Source: an uncultured Bacteroidales bacterium
GTDB taxonomy: Bacteria > Bacteroidota > Bacteroidia > Bacteroidales > Paludibacteraceae
Reading direction: 5' to 3'
NCBI GenBank assembly: GCA_937891905.1
Contig: CALATT010000056.1
Span: 1-64,000, forward strand
DNA length: 64,000 bases
Shown here: piece by piece, positions 1-8,658 of the stretch
Position numbering within the stretch: the stretch's first letter is position 1
Layout: the number at the start of each line of letters is the position of its first letter
Made by a program: the position numbers and the translations under genes
The notes under the pieces: generated by a model
What the model was told of the DNA's origin: nothing
The model's database searches: none
What the model saw: the letters and a program-made list of their open reading frames with translations, nothing else

Positions 1-84
1 CATATAGATGTGCCTCGCGCAGACTATCTGCATGAGCAACAACCTCCTGCGCCTCGCGCACCGCGCGAGGGCTGCAACTGCTGA
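1..84 (+). CDS. Possible 3' end of an unknown CDS (partial)
   Basis: Plus-strand frame 1 is open from the first base to a TGA at 82-84, giving 27 residues that end in PRAPREGCNC. The other two plus frames are interrupted. The stretch is GC-richer than the repeat-filled gap that follows, which fits a coding end. The rest of the gene would lie left of the window. It is too short to identify, and chance openness is quite possible. Confidence 0.25.
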   Translation, partial: HIDVPRADYLHEQQPPAPRAPREGCNC

Positions 85-111
85 GTAATACAGCGATGAG
101 TAATATGAAGT

Positions 112-177
112 AGTCAGTTTTCAGTGGTCAGTTTTCAGTAGTCAGCAGTCAGTGGTCAGCAGTCAGTGGTCAGTAGG
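112..177. repeat. Short tandem repeat array, CAGT/GTCAG words
   Basis: The gap downstream of the ClC gene is built from repeated words such as GTCAGT, TTTTCAGT and GGTCAGCAGTCAGT. The period is irregular, about 6-14 nt. A shorter stretch with the same words lies at 28673-28697 upstream of fba, so it is a family rather than one accident. No coding potential or clear hairpin is seen. Confidence 0.7.
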
Positions 178-181
178 GAGT

Positions 182-2002
182 TTATTCTTCGCTGAAATGG
201 ACTAAGACATTTCTATACGAGTTGAAAATCTTTGATTTAGACACAAAGCCTAAGTAATGCTTGTCATGGTCCACCACAGGTAAGTTCCATGCGCCTGTAT
301 CCTCAAAAACCTCCATCACTTTCTCCATTGGATAATCAAACTGCAAGATAGCAGGCGGAGAAGTCATCAGTTGCCCCACCGTGAAGCGCTTATACAAACG
401 CGGTTGGAACATGATATTACGCACCTCATCTAATAATAGAATACCGCGCAAACGACCATCGTGGTCGATAACAGGGAAAGTATTGCGCTTATTCTCAGAA
501 ATAACCTTGACTAATTCGCCAAGCGTCATCTCGGGGAAGATGACCGTGAAATCTGTCTCTAACACATTCTCCATCTTGAGCAATGTGAGCACATTACGGT
601 CCTTATTATGCGTGAGCAACTCACCTTTCTGCGCCAGACGCATAGCATAGAGCGAGTGGGGTTCGAAAACCTTCATCGTCAGATACGATATCACACTCAC
701 TATCATCAGCGGCATGAAGAGGTGATAGCCACCCGTCAGTTCGGCAATCAAGAAAATACCCGTCAGCGGCGCATGCATCACACCCGACATCAGTCCCGCC
801 ATACCTACTAAGGCAAAATTAGCCTCGGGCACGAAGATGCCCGACAAGCGCATGATACGCGCCGTAACAAATCCCACTAACGCACCCATGAAGAGCGATG
901 GAGCGAAGATACCTCCCACACCGCCAGCACCATTCGTAGCCACACTCGCTACAATCTTGAGCAAGATAATTGCCACGAAATAGACCAGAATAATCATCTG
1001 CGTATGGATAGTGGATAGATTCGCATAGAAATCTGTGGGCACCAAATAACGCTCCAACGGACTATTATTCAATGCACCCAAACCATTACCATTGATGAGT
1101 TGGTGAATCGTTTCATATCCCTCACCATATAATGGTGGAAAAAGGAAAATAAGTACGCTCAGCACAACACCACCTATGAGCAGTTTGCACCACATATTGC
1201 CCACACGGTGCTTCATCCACTGCTCCATAGCATTCATGCCTCGCGTGAAATAGAGACTCACCAGTCCGCACACCGCACCTAAAATGAGATACCAAGGAAT
1301 ACGGCTGATATGGAAATCCTCGTAACTGGATAGTGGGAACATGGGTTCCACCCCTGTGGCGATATACGAGATAACAGTGGCTGTGACCGATGAGATTAAC
1401 AAGGGCGCTACAGAGGTCATCGTCAAGTCCATCATCAGCACCTCTAAGGTGAAGACCAGCCCCGCGATAGGAGCCTTGAAAATACCACCTATCGCTCCCG
1501 CAGCACCGCAACCAATCATGAGCATCATCGTCTTTTGGTCCAAACGGAAAGCCTTGGCTAAGTTGCTACCTATTGCCGCACCTGTGAGCACGATAGGCGC
1601 CTCAGCACCCACCGAACCACCAAAACCAATAGTCAGTCCCGAACCCGCTATCGAGCTCCACATATTATGGCCCTTGATAATCGACTTGCGCTGACTAATG
1701 GCATATAGAATCTTGGTTATACCATGAGAAATATCATCGCGCACCACATACTTAACAAATAGCGCTGCCAATGTGATACCGATGATAGGCGTGATGAGGT
1801 ACCACCAGGTATTATTATCTGCTATCAGATGGTCCTCTACCAACCATTGAATAAAATGAATAAAAGACTTCAGGATTGTGGCAGCGAGGGCAGCGAAAAC
1901 ACCCACGAAGAACGAAAGGAGCAGCACCAAGTGCTTCTCGCTAATGTGGCGTTCACGCCACTCAATCATTCTATCATACCAACCGCCCTTTACCATTGGC
2001 AA
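182..2002 (-). CDS. ClC-type chloride channel/antiporter with C-terminal CBS pair
   Basis: A 606-residue membrane protein of the voltage-gated chloride channel family, moving chloride (possibly in exchange for protons) across the inner membrane. The selectivity motif GGSVGAEAP lies near residues 128-136, with the gating-type glutamate at about 134. About ten hydrophobic segments fill residues 25-450. The last ~140 residues form two CBS domains, usually nucleotide-binding regulatory modules. It sits 9 nt downstream of obgE on the same strand and is probably its last co-transcribed gene. The start MPMVKGG is the first in-frame Met after obgE. The substrate direction cannot be told from sequence. 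Confidence 0.9.
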   Translation of the reverse strand: MPMVKGGWYDRMIEWRERHISEKHLVLLLSFFVGVFAALAATILKSFIHFIQWLVEDHLIADNNTWWYLITPIIGITLAALFVKYVVRDDISHGITKILYAISQRKSIIKGHNMWSSIAGSGLTIGFGGSVGAEAPIVLTGAAIGSNLAKAFRLDQKTMMLMIGCGAAGAIGGIFKAPIAGLVFTLEVLMMDLTMTSVAPLLISSVTATVISYIATGVEPMFPLSSYEDFHISRIPWYLILGAVCGLVSLYFTRGMNAMEQWMKHRVGNMWCKLLIGGVVLSVLIFLFPPLYGEGYETIHQLINGNGLGALNNSPLERYLVPTDFYANLSTIHTQMIILVYFVAIILLKIVASVATNGAGGVGGIFAPSLFMGALVGFVTARIMRLSGIFVPEANFALVGMAGLMSGVMHAPLTGIFLIAELTGGYHLFMPLMIVSVISYLTMKVFEPHSLYAMRLAQKGELLTHNKDRNVLTLLKMENVLETDFTVIFPEMTLGELVKVISENKRNTFPVIDHDGRLRGILLLDEVRNIMFQPRLYKRFTVGQLMTSPPAILQFDYPMEKVMEVFEDTGAWNLPVVDHDKHYLGFVSKSKIFNSYRNVLVHFSEE

Positions 2003-2011
2003 TTTTCTGTA

Positions 2012-3199
2012 TTAGTTATCCCAACCGATGCCTTTGTATTTATCCAAATCCCACTCTTCTTCCACCTCATTGAGATAAATAGTATGCTCCTCGTTATCGT
2101 CCTCATTAGCAGGCTCTTCCGCCTTTTCGATAACCGTCACATCAATTGGTGCGTGACTGATTTCAATCACTTGATTTTGCTCCTTATTGAGTTCCTCCCA
2201 CAGCACATCTTTGAGCGCATCTACACCCAATCCTGTGAGCGACGAGATAGCCACTACAGGAATACCTAATTGTTCGCTAAGCGCAGCCACATCTGCCTCA
2301 GTGATAGGTGGCAGTTCATTACCCTCTTGGTCGATGCGAGGCACATCCATCTTGCTGATTGCCAAGATGCGCGCTTTGCTGAGCAATTCGGGATTATATT
2401 GCTCCAATTCATTGAGCAAAATATTGTACTCGGCTTGTATATCTTCGCTTGCTGCAGGTACCATGAAGAGCAGTACCGCATTACGCTCTATATGGCGCAA
2501 GAAACGCAGACCAAGACCTTTTCCCTCACTCGCGCCCTCAATGATACCCGGTATATCCGCCATGCAGAATGAGCGTCCATCACGATACGAAACGATACCT
2601 AATTGCGGAGTAAGGGTGGTGAATGGATAATCAGCTATCTCGGGTTTGGCAGCCGATACCACGCTCAGCAGCGTGGATTTGCCGGCATTCGGGAAACCCA
2701 CCAATCCCACATCAGCGAGCACCTTGAGCTGCATAATAACGGTGCGCTCCAAGGCTGGTTCGCCCGGTTGTGCATAACGCGGCGCCTGATTAGTGGCAGT
2801 GCGGAAATGCCAGTTACCTAATCCACCGCGACCACCTTTAAGCAGCACCACGCGCTCATTATGCTCCTTCACCTCACATATGAACTCTCCCGTCTCACCA
2901 TCATAGATAACAGTGCCGCATGGCACTTCAATAATCTTATCTTCACCATCTTTACCGAACGAGCGACTTTGACCACCACGACCTCCGTCTGTGGCGATGA
3001 TATGCTTTTGATACTTGAGGTGAAGGAGAGTCCAAAGGTTACGATTGCCCTGCAAGATTATTGACCCTCCTTTACCTCCATCGCCACCATCAGGCCCACC
3101 CTTAGGCACATACTTAGCACGATGAAGGTGCATACAACCCGCGCCGCCCTTACCAGAGCGGCAGTAAATCTTCACATAATCAATAAAATTGCCAGACAT
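2012..3199 (-). CDS. obgE: Obg family GTPase ObgE/CgtA
   Basis: A 395-residue ribosome-associated GTPase acting in large-subunit assembly and stress control. The glycine-rich Obg fold covers residues 1-158 with repeats such as [13 protein letters not shown]. The G domain begins with P-loop GFPNAGKST at about 168, then the switch-II motif DIPG. The G4 motif reads SKMD instead of NKxD. An acidic C-terminal tail rich in E and D follows the G domain, as is common in Bacteroidota. It lies 5 nt from the adk stop, so adk-obgE-ClC is read as one unit. Confidence 0.95.
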   Translation of the reverse strand: MSGNFIDYVKIYCRSGKGGAGCMHLHRAKYVPKGGPDGGDGGKGGSIILQGNRNLWTLLHLKYQKHIIATDGGRGGQSRSFGKDGEDKIIEVPCGTVIYDGETGEFICEVKEHNERVVLLKGGRGGLGNWHFRTATNQAPRYAQPGEPALERTVIMQLKVLADVGLVGFPNAGKSTLLSVVSAAKPEIADYPFTTLTPQLGIVSYRDGRSFCMADIPGIIEGASEGKGLGLRFLRHIERNAVLLFMVPAASEDIQAEYNILLNELEQYNPELLSKARILAISKMDVPRIDQEGNELPPITEADVAALSEQLGIPVVAISSLTGLGVDALKDVLWEELNKEQNQVIEISHAPIDVTVIEKAEEPANEDDNEEHTIYLNEVEEEWDLDKYKGIGWDN

Positions 3200-3204
3200 A
3201 TATT

Positions 3205-3783
3205 TTATGCTTTTATTTTCAACTGAATGATTTGCTCTATCTGCATAAATACCTCCTCGATGGACATATTACCATTCACTGCGAAATAATTTCCATTACG
3301 CAAGTAATATTTAGCCACATCCTCTGTTTGAGCATGATATACAGCCAAGCGTTTTTGAATTGTCTCCAAGTTGTCATCTGCTCTACCGCTCACTTTTCCG
3401 CGCTCCAAGAGACGAGTAATAAGTGATTGCTCATCCACTACCAATTCAATCATGATGGCCTCCATATGACGATTGGCCAGCAATTGTGTGAGCGACTCTG
3501 CCTGAGCCAAGGTGCGTGGATAACCGTCAAAAATCATTCCCTCGCTATCTGCTGGTAAATGACTAATATAATGGTCTATCACGCCATACATCTTATCATC
3601 TGGCACCAAGTTTCCTTTGGAAATCAATGCATCAATCTCTTGCCCCAACTGACTACCAGACTTAATCTCCGCGCGCAATACATCGCCCGTAGAGAGGTGA
3701 TTAAGATGATACTTATTTACAATAAAATCCGATTGTGTACCTTTACCACTACCTGGGGCACCACATAGAATAATATTCAGCAT
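3205..3783 (-). CDS. adk: Adenylate kinase, short-LID form
   Basis: A 192-residue cytosolic kinase interconverting ATP + AMP and 2 ADP. The P-loop [10 protein letters not shown] is at residues 7-16, followed by the AMP-binding STGD and the conserved DGYPRT. The LID around GRADD is short and lacks a zinc-finger insertion, giving the ~190-residue form usual in Bacteroidota. I chose the Met at 3783 ([11 protein letters not shown]); an upstream in-frame extension of 19 residues runs into the terminator hairpin and matches no kinase N-terminus. No clear promoter is seen between it and the terminator upstream, so read-through from HU may contribute. Confidence 0.95.
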   Translation of the reverse strand: MLNIILCGAPGSGKGTQSDFIVNKYHLNHLSTGDVLRAEIKSGSQLGQEIDALISKGNLVPDDKMYGVIDHYISHLPADSEGMIFDGYPRTLAQAESLTQLLANRHMEAIMIELVVDEQSLITRLLERGKVSGRADDNLETIQKRLAVYHAQTEDVAKYYLRNGNYFAVNGNMSIEEVFMQIEQIIQLKIKA

Positions 3784-3809
3784 GTTCCTTAAAATAAATA
3801 AACAGACAT

Positions 3810-3848
3810 AAAACGAGTTGCCCTTTTCTACCTTGGGCAACTCGTTTT
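3810..3848 (-). terminator. Rho-independent terminator after HU gene
   Basis: A perfect 14-bp inverted repeat (AAAACGAGTTGCCC and its complement) around an 11-nt loop lies between the HU stop and adk. The A/T ends make it potentially bidirectional, but only the minus-strand HU transcript needs it. Confidence 0.85.
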
Positions 3849-3864
3849 TAAGCTATATTGCTAA

Positions 3865-4128
3865 TTAGAGAGCAAATTTAGAACCTGCTTTGATCTTAAC
3901 AACTTTCTTTGCTGGGATTTCAACAACTGCACCTGTGCGTGGGTTTTTAGCCTTGCGAGCTGCTTTCTCTACTACTGCTACATTAGCATAACCAACGAGC
4001 TGTACGCCTTCGCCGTTCTTAACTGTTTCAACTACAACTTCGAGAGCTGCGTCAATAACCTTAGCTGCTTGAGCTTTTGAAACTTGAGCCTTAGCTGCTA
4101 CTGCTTCGATAAGTCCATTCTTGTTCAT
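3865..4128 (-). CDS. HU family DNA-binding protein
   Basis: An 87-residue histone-like protein that bends and compacts DNA as a dimer. It has the helical N-terminus with MNKNGLIEAV and the beta-arm with the NPRTG motif at about 62-66, whose proline intercalates into DNA. Length and ending are typical. It is monocistronic: its own promoter lies at 4194-4224 and a strong terminator follows. The symbol is left blank because HU paralogues cannot be distinguished from one gene. Confidence 0.95.
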   Translation of the reverse strand: MNKNGLIEAVAAKAQVSKAQAAKVIDAALEVVVETVKNGEGVQLVGYANVAVVEKAARKAKNPRTGAVVEIPAKKVVKIKAGSKFAL

Positions 4129-4193
4129 AATACTGAATGTTTTAAGATTTATAAATAAAGTTACTTATTAGTTCCAATTCCGGAATACGCTTG

Positions 4194-4224
4194 CAAAGTT
4201 ACAACTTTTTCTTTATTCTGCAAA
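4194..4224 (-). promoter_or_regulatory. Bacteroidota-type promoter for HU gene
   Basis: On the minus strand a TAACTTTG box (4194-4201) is preceded by TTTG (4221-4224) at 19 bp. The leader to the HU start would be about 60 nt. Confidence 0.75.
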
Positions 4225-4317
4225 TATTTCATGCCAAAAAATGCATTTTTTACACAAAAAAAGCATATTTTTCTGCATTCGGCGCAGTTTTTGTATGTTT
4301 ATTTCGTAAAAAAATAG

Positions 4318-4325
4318 TACTTTTG
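4318..4325 (+). promoter_or_regulatory. -7 box of rhomboid gene promoter (leaderless)
   Basis: TACTTTTG lies only 8 nt upstream of the ATG at 4334, so transcription should start at or within a few nt of the start codon. The -33 element is weak; the nearest TTTG (4290-4293) is 24 bp away rather than about 20. Confidence 0.65.
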
Positions 4326-4333
4326 CAGTCGTT

Positions 4334-5116
4334 ATGAGAAATTTACCTACAGTGACTCGCTATCTGTTGATAGCTAATTTTATCATCTTTTTCCTCTCTG
4401 GCATACTGGAGAGAAATTTTGGCATTGATGTGAATGCGATAGGTGGTTTGCACTACTACAATGCACATTCGTTCCATTGGTGGCAACCATTCACATACAT
4501 GTTTCTGCATGCTAATTTATCACACATTCTATTCAATATGTTAGCCGTATGGATGTTCGGTGCTACATTAGAAAATGCATGGGGTTCACGCCGTTACCTG
4601 ATTTATTATATAGTATGCGGTTTGGGTGCTGCCTTCATTCAAGAGTGTGTATGGTCAGTAATGCTCAGTAATATGGCAGACACATACGATGCATTCAGTA
4701 TTGCCCGCTATGCCCACAATCTCACCACTATAGGTGCCTCGGGTGCGGTATTTGGCGTCCTTTTTGCCTTCGGATGGCTCTTCCCTGATACGCCAATGTT
4801 CCTCCTATTCATCCCTATCCCTATCCGCGCGCGCACAATCGTTATTATATACGCGGTTGTAGAGTTATTCGCTGGAATGGGCAATATGATGGGTACTCAT
4901 ATAGATAATGTAGCCCATTTTGCCCACTTAGGCGGTATGCTCTTCGGGTGGTTATTACTGCTATACTGGCGGCGTAATAACTGGCGCGAACCCGGTTCAA
5001 GCGAATGGTGGTGGAAAGTGAAACAGAAATGTAGAGAACTATTCAATCGCCATCAACGATTAGATAGCACCAAAGAGAAGGATTATGATAATTATCACTA
5101 TCACAAACGATTGTGA
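4334..5116 (+). CDS. Rhomboid family intramembrane serine protease
   Basis: A 260-residue multi-spanning membrane protease that cleaves transmembrane segments within the bilayer. The catalytic serine lies in GASGAVFG (about residues 134-141) and the partner histidine in NVAHFAHLGG (about 193-202). The conserved WxxxTYMFLH-like segment and HILFNM motif are near residues 48-65. A basic soluble tail follows the last membrane segment. The ATG is fixed by the promoter placed 8 nt upstream. It is alone on the plus strand with its own terminator inside the opposing gene. Confidence 0.93.
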   Translation: MRNLPTVTRYLLIANFIIFFLSGILERNFGIDVNAIGGLHYYNAHSFHWWQPFTYMFLHANLSHILFNMLAVWMFGATLENAWGSRRYLIYYIVCGLGAAFIQECVWSVMLSNMADTYDAFSIARYAHNLTTIGASGAVFGVLFAFGWLFPDTPMFLLFIPIPIRARTIVIIYAVVELFAGMGNMMGTHIDNVAHFAHLGGMLFGWLLLLYWRRNNWREPGSSEWWWKVKQKCRELFNRHQRLDSTKEKDYDNYHYHKRL

Positions 5117-5120
5117 TGGG

Positions 5121-6041
5121 TTACCAAGCCAATTCAGCTACTACCGGACTGTGATCAGAACCGGTAGTTTTTTTTACGGCACACTGAATAGGAATAATAG
5201 GATCTTGGCAGAATATATAATCAATGCGCACGCCGAACGAACCTTTCAAATCAAAAGTAGAACCCCACTTACCCCAACTTGTTTCCAACCACGCATCATG
5301 CAAGCCTTTGCTGATGGTATAATAGGTATAACTGAGTGCCACATCATTCAAATCACCCACTACTATAACAGGGTGCGGACTATTATCTATCTCTTGGCGC
5401 ACCGCACGCGCTTGCTCATGACGCCGCGCACTCGCTGTATTCCATTTACTGCTCAAGCGCTGTGCAGAATGACGCAAATCCTCGTAATCCGTGTCACTAC
5501 CTACATGCACCAAATCGGATGCAGAAAAACGATTAGACTCTAAGTGATTAACAATCAATCGAATCGTATCCTCACCTTTCAGCACATCACAGCGACTACT
5601 CAGATTAGCACGAATCTCATAATCCACCGTTTTCTTATTAATAAGCGGATAGCGAGACCACACCATATTACCAAACTGGCGGCGTTTATTATATACCGAG
5701 AAATCAATATAGGAATAGGGATACTTAGCACCCAATGCTTGCTTCACCTCAGCAAGGGTTAAGAATTCCGCACTCTTATACACATCCACCTCTTGCAAAC
5801 AAATGACATCTGCGTCCTGCGCAAGCAAATACTGCAATACAGCATTCTCATGCGGCTTGCGGTACTGACCCATCTGGTGCGTATTCCATGTTAAGATAGT
5901 TAAGCGATTGGACAAACCCAACTGCTCCGCCTGCGTAGGAGGCGTACCGTGACTCACCAGCGGCAATAGACACACAATACATCCTATTACCAATAGGACG
6001 AATACTATATAGCGGAATTTATGTGTGCGTTCAGATTTCAT
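5121..6041 (-). CDS. Membrane-anchored endonuclease/exonuclease/phosphatase family protein
   Basis: A 306-residue protein of the DNase I-like metal-dependent fold. One N-terminal membrane segment (about residues 10-30) places the catalytic domain outside the cytoplasm. Visible motifs are LTWNTHQMG, ICLQEVD (catalytic Glu), VVGDLNDV and the C-terminal GSDHSPVV with the catalytic His. Members act on nucleic acids, sphingomyelin or phosphoinositides; the substrate here is unknown. Its start overlaps the porX stop by 4 nt (ATGA), so it is the last gene of the PASTA-rluD-porX operon. The 3' end also carries the terminator of the convergent rhomboid gene. Confidence 0.85.
   Translation of the reverse strand: MKSERTHKFRYIVFVLLVIGCIVCLLPLVSHGTPPTQAEQLGLSNRLTILTWNTHQMGQYRKPHENAVLQYLLAQDADVICLQEVDVYKSAEFLTLAEVKQALGAKYPYSYIDFSVYNKRRQFGNMVWSRYPLINKKTVDYEIRANLSSRCDVLKGEDTIRLIVNHLESNRFSASDLVHVGSDTDYEDLRHSAQRLSSKWNTASARRHEQARAVRQEIDNSPHPVIVVGDLNDVALSYTYYTISKGLHDAWLETSWGKWGSTFDLKGSFGVRIDYIFCQDPIIPIQCAVKKTTGSDHSPVVAELAW
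5140..5175 (+). terminator. Terminator of rhomboid gene, inside the opposing CDS
   Basis: Arms ACTACCGG (5140-5147) and CCGGTAGT (5161-5168) enclose a 13-nt loop, followed by a run of T. It lies within the last ~18 codons of the convergent minus-strand gene and overlaps the codons of its GSDH catalytic motif. Confidence 0.8.
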
Positions 6042-7573
6042 TGCTTAGGGCGGAGGGTAACAAGCGGGATGATCATCTCTTCCAATGAAATGCCTCCATG
6101 CTGGAAGGTATCGCGGTAATACTGCGCATAATAATTGAATTGATTAGGATAAGCGAAGAAATCATTGCCTGAGCAGAACATATAACTGCTACTCACATTC
6201 GGACAAGGCAAGCCCACGCGCTTTGGTTGCTCAATGGTCATCACATTCTTCGATGCACACTTGAGCGCCTTACCCACCTTGTAGCGGATGTTCGTATTGG
6301 TATTCTTATCAGCCACGATTTGCACAGCATTCTTGACGCGCGTTGTACCATGATCGGTGGTGATTACAAGAGTCATCCCTTGCTGCGCAGCACGCTGCAG
6401 CAGTTCGTAGATAGGCGAATGCTTAAACCAACTGATGGTCAGACTGCGATAAGCCGCCTCGTCATTCGCCAACTCACGCATCATCTTACTCTCTGTACGC
6501 GAATGGGATAGCATGTCAATAAAATTGAGAACCACCACATTGAGCGCACTCTGGCTTTGCTTTAACTGCGCCACTACACGCTCGCCAAAACTGATCTCAT
6601 TCACCTTCCAATAACTATATGTATCACGGCGACGATACCTATCCAATAAAGTTTGAATCAACTCTTTCTCGTATTGGTTCTTACTCTCCTCATCTCCTTC
6701 TTCCACCCATAAATGCGGATACATCTCTTGTATCTGTAGGGGTAGTAAGCCCGAGAAGATCGCATTGCGTGCATACTGTGTGGCGGTAGGCAGAATACTC
6801 AGATACTGCTCTTCCTTTTCTATCGCATAGCACTCGCTAACGAGCGGTTGAATCATCTTCCACTGATCGTATCGGAAATTATCTATCACCAAAAAGAGCA
6901 CTTTCTCTCCCTTGTCCAGCAATGGAAAAACTACTTGCTTCATCACATCCTGCGACATCAATGGACGCGAAGCATTGGGCGCGAACCATCCCTCGTAATG
7001 GCGCTGTACCCATTTGCTGAATGCAGCATTGGCTTGTACGCGCTGCTCTTCCAGCAAACTGCGCATGGACGAGTTTTCTAATTCTATATCCCATTTACTG
7101 AGCGCACGCTCAATAGCCTTCCATTCATCAATAGTGGTAGCTGTGTCTATCATATACGATATATCGCTCCACTCCTGACGGTAGTTCTCGTGTTGGTGCT
7201 CTGTGATAATAGCCTGCTGATGAATATGCTTCTTGAGGCACAAAAGAATCTGACTTGGATTAACTGGCTTAATCAGGTAATCGGCTATCTTCTCGCCTAT
7301 CGCCTGCTCCATGATATGCTCCTCTTCGCTCTTGGTAATCATCACCACAGGCAACTGTGGACGAAGACGCTTAATCTCCTGTAAGGTCTCTAATCCTGTC
7401 ATGCCGGGCATATTCTCATCCAAGAATACGATTTCAAAACGCTCTGCTTCTATCATATCAATAGCATCCTGCCCATTGGTGGCAGTGGATACCTGATAAT
7501 CCTTGCTGGACAAATAAATGATATATGGTTGCAACAAATCTATCTCGTCGTCAACCCAAAGTATTCGGTTCAT
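6038..7573 (-). CDS. porX: PorX-type response regulator with PglZ/alkaline phosphatase domain
   Basis: A 511-residue fusion. Residues 1-120 form a receiver domain with acidic pocket D8 D9, phosphoacceptor D52 (LDENMPG), T80 and K102 (LIKP). The rest is an alkaline-phosphatase-superfamily (PglZ) domain, with metal-ligand segments LVIDNFRYDQ and TDHGTTR. In Porphyromonas and Flavobacterium, PorX works with the kinase PorY to control type IX secretion genes and has phosphodiesterase activity. No histidine kinase is nearby, as usual for this gene. The start overlaps the 3' end of rluD by 23 nt, indicating coupled translation. Confidence 0.93.
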   Translation of the reverse strand: MNRILWVDDEIDLLQPYIIYLSSKDYQVSTATNGQDAIDMIEAERFEIVFLDENMPGMTGLETLQEIKRLRPQLPVVMITKSEEEHIMEQAIGEKIADYLIKPVNPSQILLCLKKHIHQQAIITEHQHENYRQEWSDISYMIDTATTIDEWKAIERALSKWDIELENSSMRSLLEEQRVQANAAFSKWVQRHYEGWFAPNASRPLMSQDVMKQVVFPLLDKGEKVLFLVIDNFRYDQWKMIQPLVSECYAIEKEEQYLSILPTATQYARNAIFSGLLPLQIQEMYPHLWVEEGDEESKNQYEKELIQTLLDRYRRRDTYSYWKVNEISFGERVVAQLKQSQSALNVVVLNFIDMLSHSRTESKMMRELANDEAAYRSLTISWFKHSPIYELLQRAAQQGMTLVITTDHGTTRVKNAVQIVADKNTNTNIRYKVGKALKCASKNVMTIEQPKRVGLPCPNVSSSYMFCSGNDFFAYPNQFNYYAQYYRDTFQHGGISLEEMIIPLVTLRPKQ

Positions 7574-8657
7574 AGTTTCTCCATTTATTGATTAGGTTAG
7601 TCATATCTTCTGGCCATTGGCTTTCAAAATACATTCTCTCGCCAGTACGCGGATGGTCAAAACCAAGCGTCTTGGCATGCAATACTTGTCTTGGGCAGAG
7701 AGCAAAACAATTCTCTATATACTGCTTATATTTCTGCGTGCGTAATCCTTTGAGAATCTCACACCCACCGTATTTCTCGTCAGCAAAAAGCGGGTGACCT
7801 ATATGCTTCATATGCACGCGTATCTGATGTGTACGACCCGTCTCCAAGCGACATTCAACCAAAGTTACATACGGAAACTGCTCCAATACACGCCAATGTG
7901 TGATAGCCTCCTTAGCCTGCGGGCACTCCTCTATATCCCATACACGGTAGATCGTTCTATCGCGATTATCCCGCGCCAACGCACCCTCTATAGTACCACT
8001 CTCCTCTTTGAAAGTTCCCCACACCAGTGCATTATACGACCGCTCGGTGGTATGGTCAAAAAACTGCTTAGCGAGGTGTGTCTTCGCCTCGGGCGTCTTG
8101 GCTATCAATAGCAAACCACTCGTATCCTTGTCTATGCGGTGTACCAAACCAATCGAAGGATCATTGATATCAATCACCTTTTCCCTTTCCACTTCTTCTC
8201 GCCTGCGGAGGCTCTCCGCCTCTTGACTTTCCACTTTTGACTTTTCGCTAAAATGCCATGCTAAAGCATGCAAGAGTGTATGCTCGTAATTACCATGACC
8301 AGGGTGAACCACCAATCCTGCTGGTTTATTCACCACCAATATATCCGCATCTTCATACACAATTTGCAGTGGTATATTCTCTGGTGTGATAGTGAAGTCA
8401 TGCGGTTCGTGGTCCAACAACACCTGTATTACATCCCCAGGTTTCACCTTATAGTTACTTGCCACTGGTTTACCATTCACCCACACATGCCCAGCATCCG
8501 CAGCCGTCTGAATACGATTGCGACTTGTATTGGTCATGTGCTCTGCTAAGTACTTATCGATGCGCTCTTTTCCTTGCCCCTTATCTACCTCGCACCGCCA
8601 GCGCTCCCACACTTCCTCTTGTTCTATAGCTATTTGATCTATTTGCTCTGTATTCAT
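7551..8657 (-). CDS. rluD: RluA/RluD family 23S rRNA pseudouridine synthase, with an inserted segment
   Basis: A 368-residue enzyme converting uridines of large-subunit rRNA to pseudouridine. An S4 RNA-binding domain (about residues 30-80, ERIDKYLAEH) precedes the catalytic domain with HRIDKDTSG, which holds the catalytic Asp. The start at 8657 immediately follows the stop of the PASTA gene; a longer in-frame version would overlap that gene by 90 nt. Residues 137-160 are a highly charged, repeat-derived insertion absent from usual family members. Rlu paralogue specificity (D versus others) is inferred from S4 presence and context. Confidence 0.88.
   Translation of the reverse strand: MNTEQIDQIAIEQEEVWERWRCEVDKGQGKERIDKYLAEHMTNTSRNRIQTAADAGHVWVNGKPVASNYKVKPGDVIQVLLDHEPHDFTITPENIPLQIVYEDADILVVNKPAGLVVHPGHGNYEHTLLHALAWHFSEKSKVESQEAESLRRREEVEREKVIDINDPSIGLVHRIDKDTSGLLLIAKTPEAKTHLAKQFFDHTTERSYNALVWGTFKEESGTIEGALARDNRDRTIYRVWDIEECPQAKEAITHWRVLEQFPYVTLVECRLETGRTHQIRVHMKHIGHPLFADEKYGGCEILKGLRTQKYKQYIENCFALCPRQVLHAKTLGFDHPRTGERMYFESQWPEDMTNLINKWRNYEPNTLG
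8179..8249 (-). repeat. In-frame repeat insertion within rluD
   Basis: About 70 nt encode residues 137-160 of the pseudouridine synthase. The DNA contains near-repeats of GACTTTCC/GACTTTTC/CCCTTTCC words and a GC-rich hairpin (GCGGAG at 8205-8210, CTCCGC at 8214-8219). Family members usually have a shorter linker here, so an intergenic-type repeat appears to have entered the gene in frame. Confidence 0.6.
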
Positions 8658-8658
8658 A

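Noticed and set aside
112..177. Possible CRISPR-like array
   Set aside because: Units are 6-14 nt with no constant spacer length and no cas genes nearby; it is a simple tandem repeat.
3784..3840. Longer adenylate kinase start
   Set aside because: The extra 19 codons read through the HU terminator and precede the usual N-terminus of the kinase.
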